Shown here: piece by piece, positions 35,020-46,636 of the stretch
Layout of the letters: the number at the start of each line of letters is the position of its first letter
Position numbering within the stretch: the stretch's first letter is position 1
From: Costus lasius
Taxonomy: Eukaryota; Streptophyta; Magnoliopsida; Zingiberales; Costaceae
Direction of reading: 5' to 3'
DNA: 64,000 nucleotides
NCBI GenBank assembly: GCA_027563935.2
Contig: CM050449.1
Coordinates: 62,004,056 to 62,068,055 of the forward strand
Notes under the pieces: generated by a model
Told to the model about the DNA's origin: nothing
Seen by the model: the letters and a program-made list of their open reading frames with translations, nothing else
The model's database searches: none
Translations under genes and position numbers: made by a program

Positions 35020-35170
35020 AGACTTCAACTCTTATTTTAGGTACCATTGTCAATATTATACAGTGCCAAGTAGAGGAGTCATTTTCTTTTTCTCTCTTTA
35101 TTTTTCTTTGTAGACTTCAACCCATGTCCTTTGGTACCACTATCAATTTTATACAGTGCCAAGTAGGGAT
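35020..35170 (-). other. Conserved 3'UTR hairpin pair (G3)
   Basis: Two copies (35020-35080 and 35112-35170) of the element described in G2. Minus-strand stems are CACTGT with ACAATG, and CACTGT with ATAGTG. These are weaker than in G2 and G4, with a C-A mismatch or a G-U pair. Confidence 0.65.
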
Positions 35171-35684
35171 GTTACTCTCTATTTTTGGATCTTGGATTCT
35201 TTCTTCCTAACAAATAGCAAATGGACTGAACATCAATTAGATTAATCAATTGACATCAATTCAAAAATCATACTTATATGCTGATTTTATTCAAAAAAGT
35301 AGTTTCACTTTTAAATCAAATTGTTCAAATAATATATCTCCCTAAAATCTCACTCATCAACCAATGAAAAATTTATAAAGTAGATATATATAAGGGAAAT
35401 AAATTCAACATGATAGATCTAGACTTAATCACAGGAATGAATTTATTTATTATCAAGAGGATCATCACAAAATAATCAGAAAACATTGGGCACAAGAAGT
35501 TTTTGAGGATAAAACATCGATGGAATGGGAAAAATGAACTTTTGAAGATGTGGAGGAAATACTCACAAAGTTTTGCTCATCAGCATCTAATCCAATCTCT
35601 TTTGCGTCTCTAGGGTAGATTGGTCGGTGCAGGGACAGGTGGAAACATGGATGAGAAGCATCTATTTTTTTTTATGAAAAACGG

Positions 35685-35855
35685 TACTACTGTAAAATAG
35701 GATAAATCGCTGAGACTCTCGGGAAGAATTGGAGCGAAATTACGGTATCATAAAGTTACTTACAGTTGTGCCGTAATTGCTTCAAAACTTTCTGATCGAA
35801 ATAAAAATTCAAAAATATTTCCTGTAATTTTCATTACGGTAGTGCCGTAATTTAC
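35685..35855 (-). repeat. Second TTACGGCA palindrome cluster (G3 3'UTR)
   Basis: Two to three units are seen, the last being ATTACGGTAGTGCCGTAAT near 35834, an almost perfect palindrome. It is the internal counterpart of the LTR array at 34067-34375. Confidence 0.75.
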
Positions 35856-35993
35856 GCCAAATTTGATTTTTCCTATAAAAAGAGAAGAAAAATTAGTTCC
35901 AAAGGCAAAAGTAAAAATACAGAAAAGTAAACGAGAATTAAATGAAGAAAGAGTGTTTGGGTTGCCTCCCAAGAAGCGCTAATTTAAAGGTCA

Positions 35994-38074
35994 TTAGCTT
36001 GATCGTGTGGCACTCAGATTTGATCGTGGTTCATCGAGGTAAAACTTTTCCTTTTCTTTAATCTGCACTTCCTGATAGTAATGCTTCAACCTTTGACCAT
36101 TAACTTTAAAATCTCCTGTTTCCTCGCTCCATATGTCTACAGCTCCATAAGGATAAGTTTTCTTCACCTGAAAGGGCCCAGACCATCGAGACTTAAGTTT
36201 TCTAGGAAAAAGTCTCAATCTAAAATTGAATAAAAGAACAAAGTCACCTGGTTGGAACTCCTTTCTGAAAATATGTCGATCATGCCATCTTTTAGTCCTC
36301 TCTTTGTAAATTCTTACATTTTCATATGTAGAGAGTTTAATCTTATCTAGCTCGTTTAATTGTAACCTCTGTTTTTCACCCACGTTCTTCAAATCAAAAT
36401 TTAGCATCTTGTAGAGCAACAAGTACATTCTTATGGCAGTTGATTATGTTTCAAAGTGTAGAGCAATATTTTTCCTCATTGAACACAAGTTTGAAAGTCT
36501 AACCTCTGTTTTTCACCCACGTTCTTCAACTCTATGATAGTCAGTAAATCATAGAGTTGCAACTCTATGATTTACCCCATATTTCCTGAGCAAAGCTGAA
36601 AACTTGTGTTCAATGAAATGCGAACCTCCATCACTAATCACTACTCGTGGTGTCCCAAATCATGGAAAGATAATTTTTTTGAACAGCTTAACAACAACTC
36701 GGGAATCATTAGTAGGGGAAGCAAGAGCCTCAACCCACTTTGAAACATAATCAACTGCCATAAGAATGTACTTGTTACCTCTAGAAGATGGAAAAGGTCC
36801 CATGAAGTCATTCCCCCAAACATCAAATATCTCAACCTCAAGAATATTAGATAGTGGCTTCTCATGTCTTCTGTTAATGTTACCTATCTTTTGACATCAA
36901 CAAAACAAAGTTTCTAGCATCTTTAAAAATTGAATGCCAATAAAATCCAGATTGCAACACTTTAAAAGCAGTTTTCTCAGTACCAGCATGACCACCATAA
37001 GAGGATCCATGACATTGAAATAATATATCTGTGATTTCCTCTTCAGGTACACATCTTCTAAAAATGTCATCTACACATCTTCTAAACACATAAGGCTCAT
37101 CCCAAAAATAGTGCTTTACCTCAGCCAAGAATCTCTTCCTTTTTTGGTAACTCAAATCAGGAGGGAAAACATTAGCTACAAGGTAATTCACAATGTCAAC
37201 ATACCACGGGGCTCTGATTTGTTCAATGGCCAAGATTTGTTCTTTAGGAAAGGAATAATTGATTACATCATTCTTTTCAGTGTCCACCATAATCCTTGAA
37301 AGATGATCTGCAACAAAGTTCTCTAATCCCTTTTTGTTTTTAATCTCCAAATAAAATTCTTGTAAAAGTAAAATCCATCTGAGCAAGCGTGGTTTAGTAT
37401 CCTTTTTCTGCATTAAGTACCTTACAACTGCATGATCAGTGTACACTACCACTTTGGAGTTAATCAAGTATGATCTGAATTTATCAAAGGCAAATACTAT
37501 AGCTAAAAGTTCCTTCTCAGTGGTAGTGAAATTCCTCTGTGTTTCATCCAAAGTCCTGCTAGTGTAATGAATAACATAAGGCTTTTTCTCCTTTCTCTGT
37601 CCCAAAACTGCTCCATTGCATAATCACTGGCATCACACATGAGCTTAAAGGGCAAATCCCAATCTAGAGGCTAAATGATAGGTGCTGAAACCGAAGCCTT
37701 CTTCAATTCCTGAAAAGCAGATAAACAATCTTCATCAAAAGAAAATTTAACATCTTTACAAAGTAAATTTGTAAGAGGTTTAGCAAGTTTAGAGAAATCC
37801 TTGATGAATCACCGGTAGAATCCTGCATGTCCTAGAAAGCTCCGAACCTCCTTTACTATAGTGTGCGGCTCCAATTTCTCTATCACCTCAACTTTGGCCG
37901 TATCAACTTCAATTCCTCTCTCTGAAATCAAGTGCCCCAAAACTATCCCTTGCCTAACCATGAAATGACATTTTTCCCAATTAAGCACAAGGTTAGTTTC
38001 TTCACACCTCTACAAAACCCGAGATAAATTAGCCAAACAAACGTCAAAAGGAGAACCGTATATAGAGAAATCAT
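35994..38074 (-). pseudogene. G3 pol fragment (RT end, RNase H, integrase)
   Basis: From the right it has the RT thumb region (LGHAGFYR near 37830, followed by an in-frame TGA), RNase H ([11 protein letters not shown] near 37440), the integrase zinc region ([13 protein letters not shown]), the integrase core ([26 protein letters not shown]) and the C-terminal tail (ERTKRWHDRHIF, KVNGQRLKHYY) ending at 35994. The second Cys pair of the zinc region is lost. Stops and frameshifts break it, and the core is scrambled at 36360-36640. G4 truncates it at 38074 inside RT. Confidence 0.88.
36360..36640. repeat. Scrambled integrase segment in G3
   Basis: A 38-base segment at 36421-36458 is the exact inverted copy of 36735-36772. 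Bases 36477-36492 invert 36600-36615. A 30-base tract at 36363-36392 repeats directly at 36500-36529. CAACTCTATGATTTAC is inverted and repeated at 36527-36574. Normal integrase sequence between the core and the tail is missing here. Confidence 0.85.
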
Positions 38075-38607
38075 TGATACGTACCGCAAGTGCACGGTGT
38101 TATCGAAGTAATACAAAAGATATCGATCCCACAGGGAGCAAGGTGAGTACTAGAAAGTCTAATTTTTTGGAATCCAAGCTAATCGAATTGTGGTTTTTAG
38201 AACTTTAAAAACTAAAATTAAGCGAAATCGTAAGCAAGAAATCAAACAACTAGGCAGGGAAAATATATGAGAGAGAATATCAGGGCAAAGGTTTCCACCA
38301 CTCTGACGATCTTATATGCGCTATGAAATAAATAACGGTTATTTGGATTTACAGGTCTGCATAAGGAATCTACCCTATTGTACGAAGGTGCCCTCTTTTG
38401 AGTGAACACCCCGGTGTTTGCCTGAAACATCTCCTACTTTCGCGGTGGACCGTTTTCGACAAACCCAATGGGTTCCGTGGTTGATTATGGATCCTCGAGC
38501 GAAGGGCAAGCACTTTCGCGTCAAGCTTTCACAAGATTCACATAGAGGTTCGGTCATTACGGTCCTACTCTTGTTATGAGCCGTAACAGGCAAGCACTTT
38601 CGCATCA
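38075..38607 (-). repeat. 3' LTR of Athila element G4, left part
   Basis: It begins TGATACGTACCGCAAGTGCAC on the plus strand, the U5 end when read on minus. It resembles the ends of the G2 and G3 LTRs. Cop2 leader sequence replaces it at 38608. Comparison with G2 shows about 150 bases of LTR missing between 38607 and 48286. Confidence 0.82.
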
Positions 38608-39236
38608 ATTTTATTTCCTTATGTGCCCTACTACCTTACAACGGTCCATTAACAGGCATCCACTCATCAGACCAAGTCAGACCCACTGCCCTTGCATGCA
38701 CCCAGTCATAACTGACTTGCGTCGACTTGATGGTCAACTATGCATGCCTTAAGGGCTGAACGTCCCACATGATTTCTGGCAAGCGGGTGTGACCCCGGGC
38801 CTTAATCATGATCGTTCACAAGGCGCCTCAATCAGACATCGCTACACGCCCTTCTGCAGTCGACCTATAGCCACCTGTATAGCTTGCGCACAGGTGCTAT
38901 CCGGCCGACCCATCTAGGCTGTCAGATGGTCTGATTAGGCTATTGGGTCCAGACTTGACTAACGACTTCAACCCTATTAACCCGTCTAAGTATTTGAAGC
39001 AGGCGCTTAGATAGATCTAGTGAGGGTCGCGCATGATGATAAGTTTTGATTGAAAACTTCTATGAAAAGCGCAAACAAACATCACTTGCGCAAGCTTAAA
39101 TGTTAACAAAATACATCTAACATTTGATATGTATTTTCGTATGATAACAAGAGGATGCGCATCTAATAGATCATACCAAATCATAAAACAAACATGGATC
39201 ACAAGATAGCAATCATATGTATCAAGCCAAAACCAT
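38608..39236 (-). repeat. Partial second Cop2 leader
   Basis: It is nearly identical to 45990-46622 and is non-coding. It marks the start of a truncated tandem copy. Confidence 0.88.
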
Positions 39237-39248
39237 GCTCTGATACCA
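39237..39248 (-). other. Primer binding site, partial Cop2 copy
   Basis: GCTCTGATACCA is intact here, whereas the primer site of the complete copy (46623-46634) reads GCTCTAATACCA. Confidence 0.85.
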
Positions 39249-39250
39249 AT

Positions 39251-40899
39251 TGTAAGTAACCCTAGGTCACATACGCATATAAAAATTTTTCTTGCTTTAC
39301 TAGGTCCAAAATCGAATGACTTAAACATATGATCAACTTTTAACAACTTGTATAGAACAAGTGAGGATGTTACCATGGCCATGAGAGGCGGCTTGGAAGA
39401 AGAAAGGGGCGAATGCCTCTTCTCCAAAGGAATCACACACAAGATGAGACAGGCCTCCTTCCTTGCGCTCCTTGTGCTAGCAAGTCACCAAGGTTTCTTT
39501 TGTCGTGTGAAGAGATGTCTCTTTCTTTGCTGGGCGAACTCCCTCTCTTGGCGTGAAGACAAACCAAAGACGAGAACAAGAGAACAAGGGGCGAGCGGCG
39601 TTCTTACGTTCGAAAACGTGGGAGGTTTTTTTTTTCCAAAAAGAAAAACGTCTTCCAAAAATAGTAAGCACTTAACTCCCCATGAAGCCATCGATTGAAC
39701 CAACCGAAACTTGTCTCTTAATTGAACCATGCGTTCACTAAGTGAACCGGTTCAATTCCATTTGGTTCACGAACCAAATCGAACCAGCTTTGGTTATGAT
39801 CTCTTTGAACCAAATGGCTCAAGATCTAACCACACATCTCTTAACCCTCTTGATCTCTTCGATCAAGCATCAATTCTCCCGATCGAAGCTTACCGATCAC
39901 ATGCCCTAATCAATCAAACATGATCAGACTAGATCTCACTTCCGATCAGAGTTTAAATTGCTTTAAACTGAACTAGAACAATTCAGTCCACACGATCTGA
40001 CATAAGTAAGCCATATCATCAAATTGTGCGACCCTAAGGGTTTCCTTCATTGTCGGTAACGATAACATATGTTATCACGATCAGAGAGGGGTATCTAGCA
40101 ACACATCACTGTCTCTCGATATGAAGGAAAGAGTCTTCCAAGACTACTCCCAAACCATAGCACAAGTGTGAATCCAATTCACTCAGTATACATGTTCCCT
40201 TTGCCACTAGATGTTCTCGTTGGACAAGCCTGTCAAGCCTGTAATTCCAACACGATGAGAATGGTTAGATCAGATGAACATAGTCATCTGGGTATGGCCA
40301 TACACTTTCTCAACCATCTCATCCGGAGGGGGCCCCAGTAGAACATCACACTCCAACTAGGAGAGGCAATCCTTTATCTATCACCAGTGTCCTAACATGA
40401 CTCATGCCCACTATCCAAGATAATCCTTAACCATTATCTTTCAAATGATATTGAAGTACCTCAAGACAATGCCAATCATCACTTAGTAACACAAGTGATC
40501 TCAAGTCAGAGGGAATATACCACTTTCTTGCTTATAAGGACTTATTCACATTGTGACAAACAATTGAATATCCTAAGTAGGGTCAGTCCAGTACATCCAA
40601 TGCACCTATGTGTCTAAATCTTATTCCATGCTCGTAGCATCCTATAAGACCAGAACACATATTAGTCTCAATCATATCAAGGCTGTCTCATGTTCACCAA
40701 GATATCTCGACTAAGGACAACTCTGAATGTCAGCAAAGCTGAACATCATTGAGACATTACTCAGAGGTATACATACAGCAGCAGACAATGCAACAATCTG
40801 AATAACAACAATTGCCTTTATAAACATATACTCAGTTTATACATGATACTGAAAATAACCCAAGGCCTCAAACATTAGCCTTAAGGGCATACCCCAACA
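39251..40899 (-). repeat. 3' LTR of Cop2
   Basis: It is 1649 bp, from TGTAAGTAACC to ACCCCAACA. It shares its right two thirds with the Cop1 LTR (for example the CGGTAACGATAAC to GTTATCAC region) but differs in the left part. The polypurine tract follows at 40900. Confidence 0.93.
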
Positions 40900-40919
40900 A
40901 TCTCCCACTTGCACTTAAA

Positions 40920-43900
40920 CTAATGGTTGAGAAATCTCAAACCCATATTATTACAGTGCTTCTCATGCTTCTGCTGCGCCAGAGGCTTTGTAAGCGGGTC
41001 AGCTAGATTGTCATCAGTATGTACCTTGCAGATTTTGATCTCTCCTCGATCTATGATCTCACGGATCAAATGAAACCTTCTCTGTATGTGCTTGGACTTC
41101 TGGTGTGACCGTGGTTCCTTTGCTTGTGCAATCGCTCCAGTGTTATCACAGAAGATAACCAATGGATCTGCACTTGAAGGAACAACACCAAGTTCTTGAA
41201 TGAACTTACGAATCCATACTGCCTCCTTTGATGCTTCTGAGGCTGCAACATACTCGGCTTCTATTGTGGAATCAGCAACAATTGATTGTTTGAAACTCTT
41301 CCACACCACTGCTCCTCCATTCAAGCTAAAAACAAAGCCTGATTGCGATCGGAAATCATCTTGGTCAGATTGGAACGAAGCGTCAGTATATCCTTCAATA
41401 CTGAGTTCTTCCTGACCTCCATAAATCAAGAACATATCTTTGGTTCTCCGAAGATATTTCAAAATATTCTTGACTGCAATCCAGTGTGCCTTCCCTGGAT
41501 TACTTTGGAACCAACTGGTCACGCTTAACCCGTAAGCGACGTCTGGGCGAGTACATAACATCGCATACATGATGGACCCAATAGCCGAAGCATAAGGCGT
41601 ATTGTCCATCTCATCTTTCTCAGATTGTGTTTGAGGACACTGGCTCTTTGAAAGATTCAGACCATGTCTGACTGGAAGATATCCTCTTTTAGAATTTTCT
41701 AAATGGAATCTCTCCAGGACCTTATCGATGTAAGTACTCTGGCACAGCCCGAGAAGCCTATTAGATCTATCTCTATAGATCTCCACACCTAATACATAGG
41801 CTGCTTCTCCTAAATCTTTCATCTGGAAACATTTTCTTAACCATGCCTTAACTGCATGTAGTTCAGGAATATCGTTTCCAATGATTAAAATATCATCGAC
41901 GTAGAGGACTAGGAAAGTAATCACGCTCCCACTAAACCTTTTATATACACACGGGTCATCTTCATTTTTGATGAAACCAAATTCACAAACTGATTCATCA
42001 AAACGAATATTCTAGCTTCTCGATGCTTATTTTAGTCCATAAATGGACTTCTTTAATTTGCATATCTTATGACGTTCTGATGGATTGATGAAACCTTCAG
42101 GCTGTGTCATATACACATCCTCTTCCAGTTTTCCATTAAGGAAAGCGGTCTTCACATCCATTTGCCAGATCTCATAATCATAATATGCTGCTATCGCGAG
42201 AATAATTCGAATGGACTTGAACATGGCTACAGGAGAGAAAGTTTCATCATAATCTATCCCGTAGATTTGTTTGAAACCTTTCGCAACTAGCCTGCCCTTA
42301 TAGGTAACTACGTTACCATCCATGTCTTTCTTCTTCTTGAAGATCCACTTACAGCCTATAGGGATTATTCCCGGAGGCGGATCAACCAAATCCCAGACTT
42401 GGTTGTCTGACATGGAGTCCATCTCGGCTCGCATAGCTTCAAGCCATCTTGCTGATTCCGGTCCACTGACCGCATCCGCATAAGTGAGGGGTTCATCATT
42501 AATGATGTAGACTCCGTCATAGCGCTCAGGCTGACGACGGATCCTTCCCGATCTACGCTGTTCCCGTGACATCTGAGCCTCAGGTTGAAGATCAACTTGA
42601 TCTATTTGCTCAGGCTCATCCAACTGAGCTTGACTACTTTGTCCCACTTCTGGAATTTCATCCAGCTTTATTTCTCTCCCACTTGCCTCTTGCAGAAGAA
42701 ATTCCTTCTCAAGAAAAATAGCCGTTCGAGCAACAAATACTTTGTTCTCCTTGGGATCATAGAAATAATAACCCTTAGTTTCTTTAGGGTAACCGATAAA
42801 TATACATTTATTTGATCTGCTCTCCAGTTTTCTAGAGGCGAGCTTTTTGACATAAGCCTCGCAACCCCAGATTTTAATAAATGTCAAGCTCGGCTGTTTC
42901 CCATACCACAATTCATATGGTGTCTTTGAAACGGCCTTGGATGGCACTCGGTTTAGCACCTTTGCAGCTGTTTCCAGTGCAAATCCCCAAAAGGAGTAAG
43001 GTAGAGTAGCCTGACTCATCATAGAACGAACCATATCCAATAAGGTTCTATTTCTCCTTTCGGACACACCATTCCATTGCGGTGTTCCTGGTAGAGTGAG
43101 CTGTGAGATAATCCCACACTCCTTCAGATAGTCAGTAAACTCACGACTCAAGTATTCCCCACCTCGATCTGAACGAAGTGCCTTGATATTTCGGCCTAAC
43201 TGATTTTGTACTTCATTTTTGAATTCTTTGAACTTGTCAAAAGATTCACTCTTATGTCTCATTAGATAGACATAACCATACCTACTGAAATCATCAGTAA
43301 AAGTAATGAAGTATAAATAGCCACCTCTGGCATGTTTACTAAACGGCCCACACACATCACTGTGAATAAGGTCAAGTAAACCTGAAGCCCTTTCACCTTT
43401 ATTAGAAAAAGGAGTCTTCGTCATTTTACCCATTAAACAAGCTTTGCATGTATCAAGCTCCTCATAGGAGAATGATCCCAGTAGTCCATGGTCATGCAAC
43501 CGCTTAATGCGCTTCTTGTTAATGTGGCCTAAACGACTATGCCATAACAAGGTGCTGTCATCAGCATACTTGGCTTTCTTGTTATCAATTTGTTGTATAG
43601 AACATTCCATGTCCAACATGTATAACCCATTGTTAATCGACCCAGTTGCATAAACAATATTATCATATGAAATACAACACTGTGAAGTTTTGCATTCAAA
43701 AGAAAAACCTTTCCTGACAAGAGCAGGAATAGAGATAATATTCTTAGTTATGCTTGGTACAAAATAACAATTGTCAAGTTCTAATACAAAACCAGATGGT
43801 AAAGAGATGTTATATTCCCCTACAGCAACAGCAGCAACCCGTGCCCCGTTTCCAACTCGTAGGTCCACCTCATGCTGTCCCACCTGTCTTCTTCTCTTGA

Positions 43901-44819
43901 GTTCCTGCACATTTGAACAAATGTGAACTCCACATGCAGTGTCCAACACCCATGAAATAGAAGAAGCTACCATGACTTCAGTCACGTAAATACCTGAGCC
44001 AGAAGTGAAAGGCTTGCTTCCCTTCTTCTCTCCTTGGAGCGCTCTACAGTCCTTCTTCCAGTGACCCAGCTGGCCACAATGGAAACATCTGTTGTCCTTT
44101 GACCGCTTCACCTTTTGTTTTAAAGCCTTGTTGTAGCTCTTGATAGGGGTTTTGCCCTTCTTCCCCTTCTTCTTATTCCTTGAAGGAATCATTAAGACAG
44201 AGGATGAAGGCTTTCCCTTCTCAAGTGTCTGCTCTGCAGTACAGAGCATGTTCAGTAACTTTGCCGGAGTGCAGTCGATTTTGTTCATATTAAAATTAAT
44301 GATGAACGGATCGAAAGAAGCCGGGAGAGACTGCAAAATAATATCTACAACAAGTTCTTGATTGATGGTATGTCCCAGTTTCTCTAGAGCTTCTTTGTAC
44401 CCAATCATCTTGAGGACGTGAGCTCCCACTGGACTCCCTTCAGTCAGTTTGCTATGAAAGAAAAGTTTTGTCAAGTTATAGCGTTCAGTCCTTGCCTGTG
44501 CAGCATACAGCATTTTGAGATTTGCTATAATATCAATAGCAGACAAATCCTCATGCTGACGCTGAAGCTCGGGCGTCATTGACGCAAGCATATGGCAAGC
44601 GACATCAGTACTATCACTGACGTGCTTCTCATAAGCATCCCGAACCGCCCTTGCGGCGTTCGCAGCGGGTTGAGCCGGTATTGCCGACTCAAGGACATGC
44701 AGCTTCCTCTCAGCTTTAAGTACAATCTTAAGCTGTCTGTACCGGTCTGAGAAGTTTGGCCCAGCAAACTTCTCCTTTTCCAATATGGATCACAAATTGA
44801 GCCCTGTGGTGTTCGTTGC
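40920..44819 (-). pseudogene. Cop2 gag-pol, nearly intact with three stops
   Basis: About 1300 codons long. Order: gag, zinc knuckle CFHCGQLGHWKKDC (near 44080), protease [13 protein letters not shown]-pre-integrase, integrase (HSDVCGP, RSDRGGEYL, GVSERRNRT), RT with YVDD and RNase H (GYTDASF, EAEYVAASEA). Compared with Cop3 the initiator ATG is replaced by GCA (44820-44822), and codon 11 is TGA (44790-44792). Further stops are TAA (42027-42029, Gln) and TAG (42012-42014, Trp). The rest is open, which fits a fairly recent insertion. It may be mobilised only in trans. Confidence 0.9.
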
Positions 44820-44822
44820 TGC

Positions 44823-46622
44823 AGGAATCTACAACATAGCAAGAACAACAAGGTCAGTATGCATGTTAGAATCAATCCAGGACTTAAGAATGATTCTTTT
44901 CTCACTATTTTATCTGACTGAAAAATCCAATAAAACAGCCCGAAAGAGTGAAACTCTTTTAGTGAGATGGGATCCAGATTTCATACTTGATTTCCGCATC
45001 CCGCTCAGGTGAGATAAGATACACAGAGAGTTCAAGCACTAGTCACTGGTAGGCTATCCATGCCAATCGCCATCCCGTGCGATTCCCCTTCATCTAGGCA
45101 ATCCAGAAGACTGTGCCAACTGAGTTGGTACAACACGGTCTTTGATTCCTCAGATGGCTGCCTCCATCTGGCTATCATATGCTCAATATGTAGCCTATAT
45201 GGTCAAGCTGACTTGACCTACTTCCTGGATCACCACGTGCTATACTGAGCAACGAGAAGCGATAAATCCCTTCTCTGTAGCATGTAGGTGTAATCACGCA
45301 CCGTCTGAAGATAGCTGGGCGTGCCCACTGAGTGGGTACAACACGGCCCCAACGATAGTCAGAACAGTGAGGTTTCGCGTCAGAAGGCAATCGAGCTTGA
45401 TATTAACGTTGGATTTTATCGGTCTTTTATCTTCTTACTATCATGCAAATTCTACAGTGATAGCAGAAGAATAAAACATGCTTGTGCTAATATTACTTAA
45501 AACAGTAAATGAAAGCACCATTATCTTATGTGGCAAACGCCCATAAAAGCCTAAGTAAAACCCTAGTTTCACAAAAGTCTTCACTTGAGCTCTTTATGGG
45601 ACTCTTGTACTTCATCTGGCCCAGCTCGGGCCCAAATGCCCTCCAGGCAGTATGCGCCTGCTCTAGAGTCGAACTCTAGACCTCCCACCTGGTGAAGCCA
45701 CTGACTGCAAGCGCCTCTGCCATGTGTGCTTATGTGCTCATGTCTGATCAAATTACATTTTAATCTATCTAGACATGATTTGACACGCAGGTCAATTATA
45801 CATTTTTCATAAATTGAAATGTGATTCGCAGATCACAGCAAAATTTATATTAAATTCCAGGCACGCAGGCCCCAGCACAGCACACCAAATAAGGGCAGCC
45901 CACATAAGAATAAATAAACACCCAATCAACATGTTAAACATGCATACATGTGATCCAAACGGAAAATAAAATTTTGAAATACCCATGGCATCAATTTTAT
46001 TTCCTTATGTGCCCTACTACCTTACAACGGTCCATTAACAGGCATCCACTCATCAGACCAAGTCAGACCCACTGCCCTTGCATGCACCCAGTCATAACTG
46101 ACTTGCGTCGACTTGATGGTCAACTATGAATGCCTTAAGGGCTGAACGTCCCACATGATTTCTAGCAAGCGGGTGTGACCCCGGGCCTTAATCTTGATCG
46201 TTCACAAGGCGCCTCAATCAGACATCGCTACACGCCCTTCTGCAGTCGACCTATAGCCACCTGTATAGCTTGCTCATAGGTGCTATCCGGCCGACCCATC
46301 TAGGCTGTCAGATGGTCTGATTAGGCTATTGGGTCCAGACTTGACTAACGACTTCAACCCTATTAACCCGTCTAAGTATTTGAAGCAGGCGCTTAGATAG
46401 ATCTAGTGAGGGTCGCGCATGATGATAAGTTTTGATTGAAAACTTCTATGAAAAGCGCAAACAAACATCACTTGCGCAAGCTTAAATGTTAACAAAATAC
46501 ATCTAACATTTGATATGTATTTTCGTATGATAACAAGAGGATGCGCATCTAATAGATCATACCAAATCATAAAACAAACATGGATCACAAGATAGCAATC
46601 ATATGTATCAAGCCAAAACCAT
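44823..46622 (-). other. Cop2 5' leader (1.8 kb, untranslated)
   Basis: This long leader lies between the primer site and gag. No open frame is conserved in Cop3. It contains two short palindromes in repeated context (45116-45128 and 45324-45336). Its distal part is shared with Cop1 21671-22672. Confidence 0.8.
45116..45336. other. Paired leader palindromes with matching arm changes
   Basis: CCAACTGAGTTGG (45116-45128) and CCCACTGAGTGGG (45324-45336) lie in the same flanking context (GTG before, TACAACACGG after). The one-base arm change is matched on the other arm. Cop3 has CCCAC with GTGGG at 62441-62454 and 62762-62775 in its leader. Confidence 0.65.
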
Positions 46623-46634
46623 GCTCTAATACCA
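46623..46634 (-). other. Primer binding site of Cop2, one base altered
   Basis: It reads GCTCTAATACCA in place of GCTCTGATACCA. This G to A change would weaken pairing with initiator tRNA-Met. Confidence 0.8.
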
Positions 46635-46636
46635 AT

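Larger units (their letters stand above)
34623..35993 (-). other. G3 3' untranslated region
   Basis: This is non-coding. It starts beside the LTR with the CTTGAGGACAAGCAAAGTTTG-type tract (minus strand) common before Athila/Tat LTRs. It holds two conserved hairpins (35020-35080 and 35112-35170) and a second palindrome cluster (35685-35855), and ends in the GGGTTGCCTCCCAAG motif next to the integrase stop. No envelope-position ORF is present. Confidence 0.7.

Noticed and set aside
39017..39698. ORFs of 116-141 codons repeated at 46403-47084
   Set aside because: They lie in the copia leader and LTR, are duplicated only because the element is, and are not conserved in Cop1 or Cop3.
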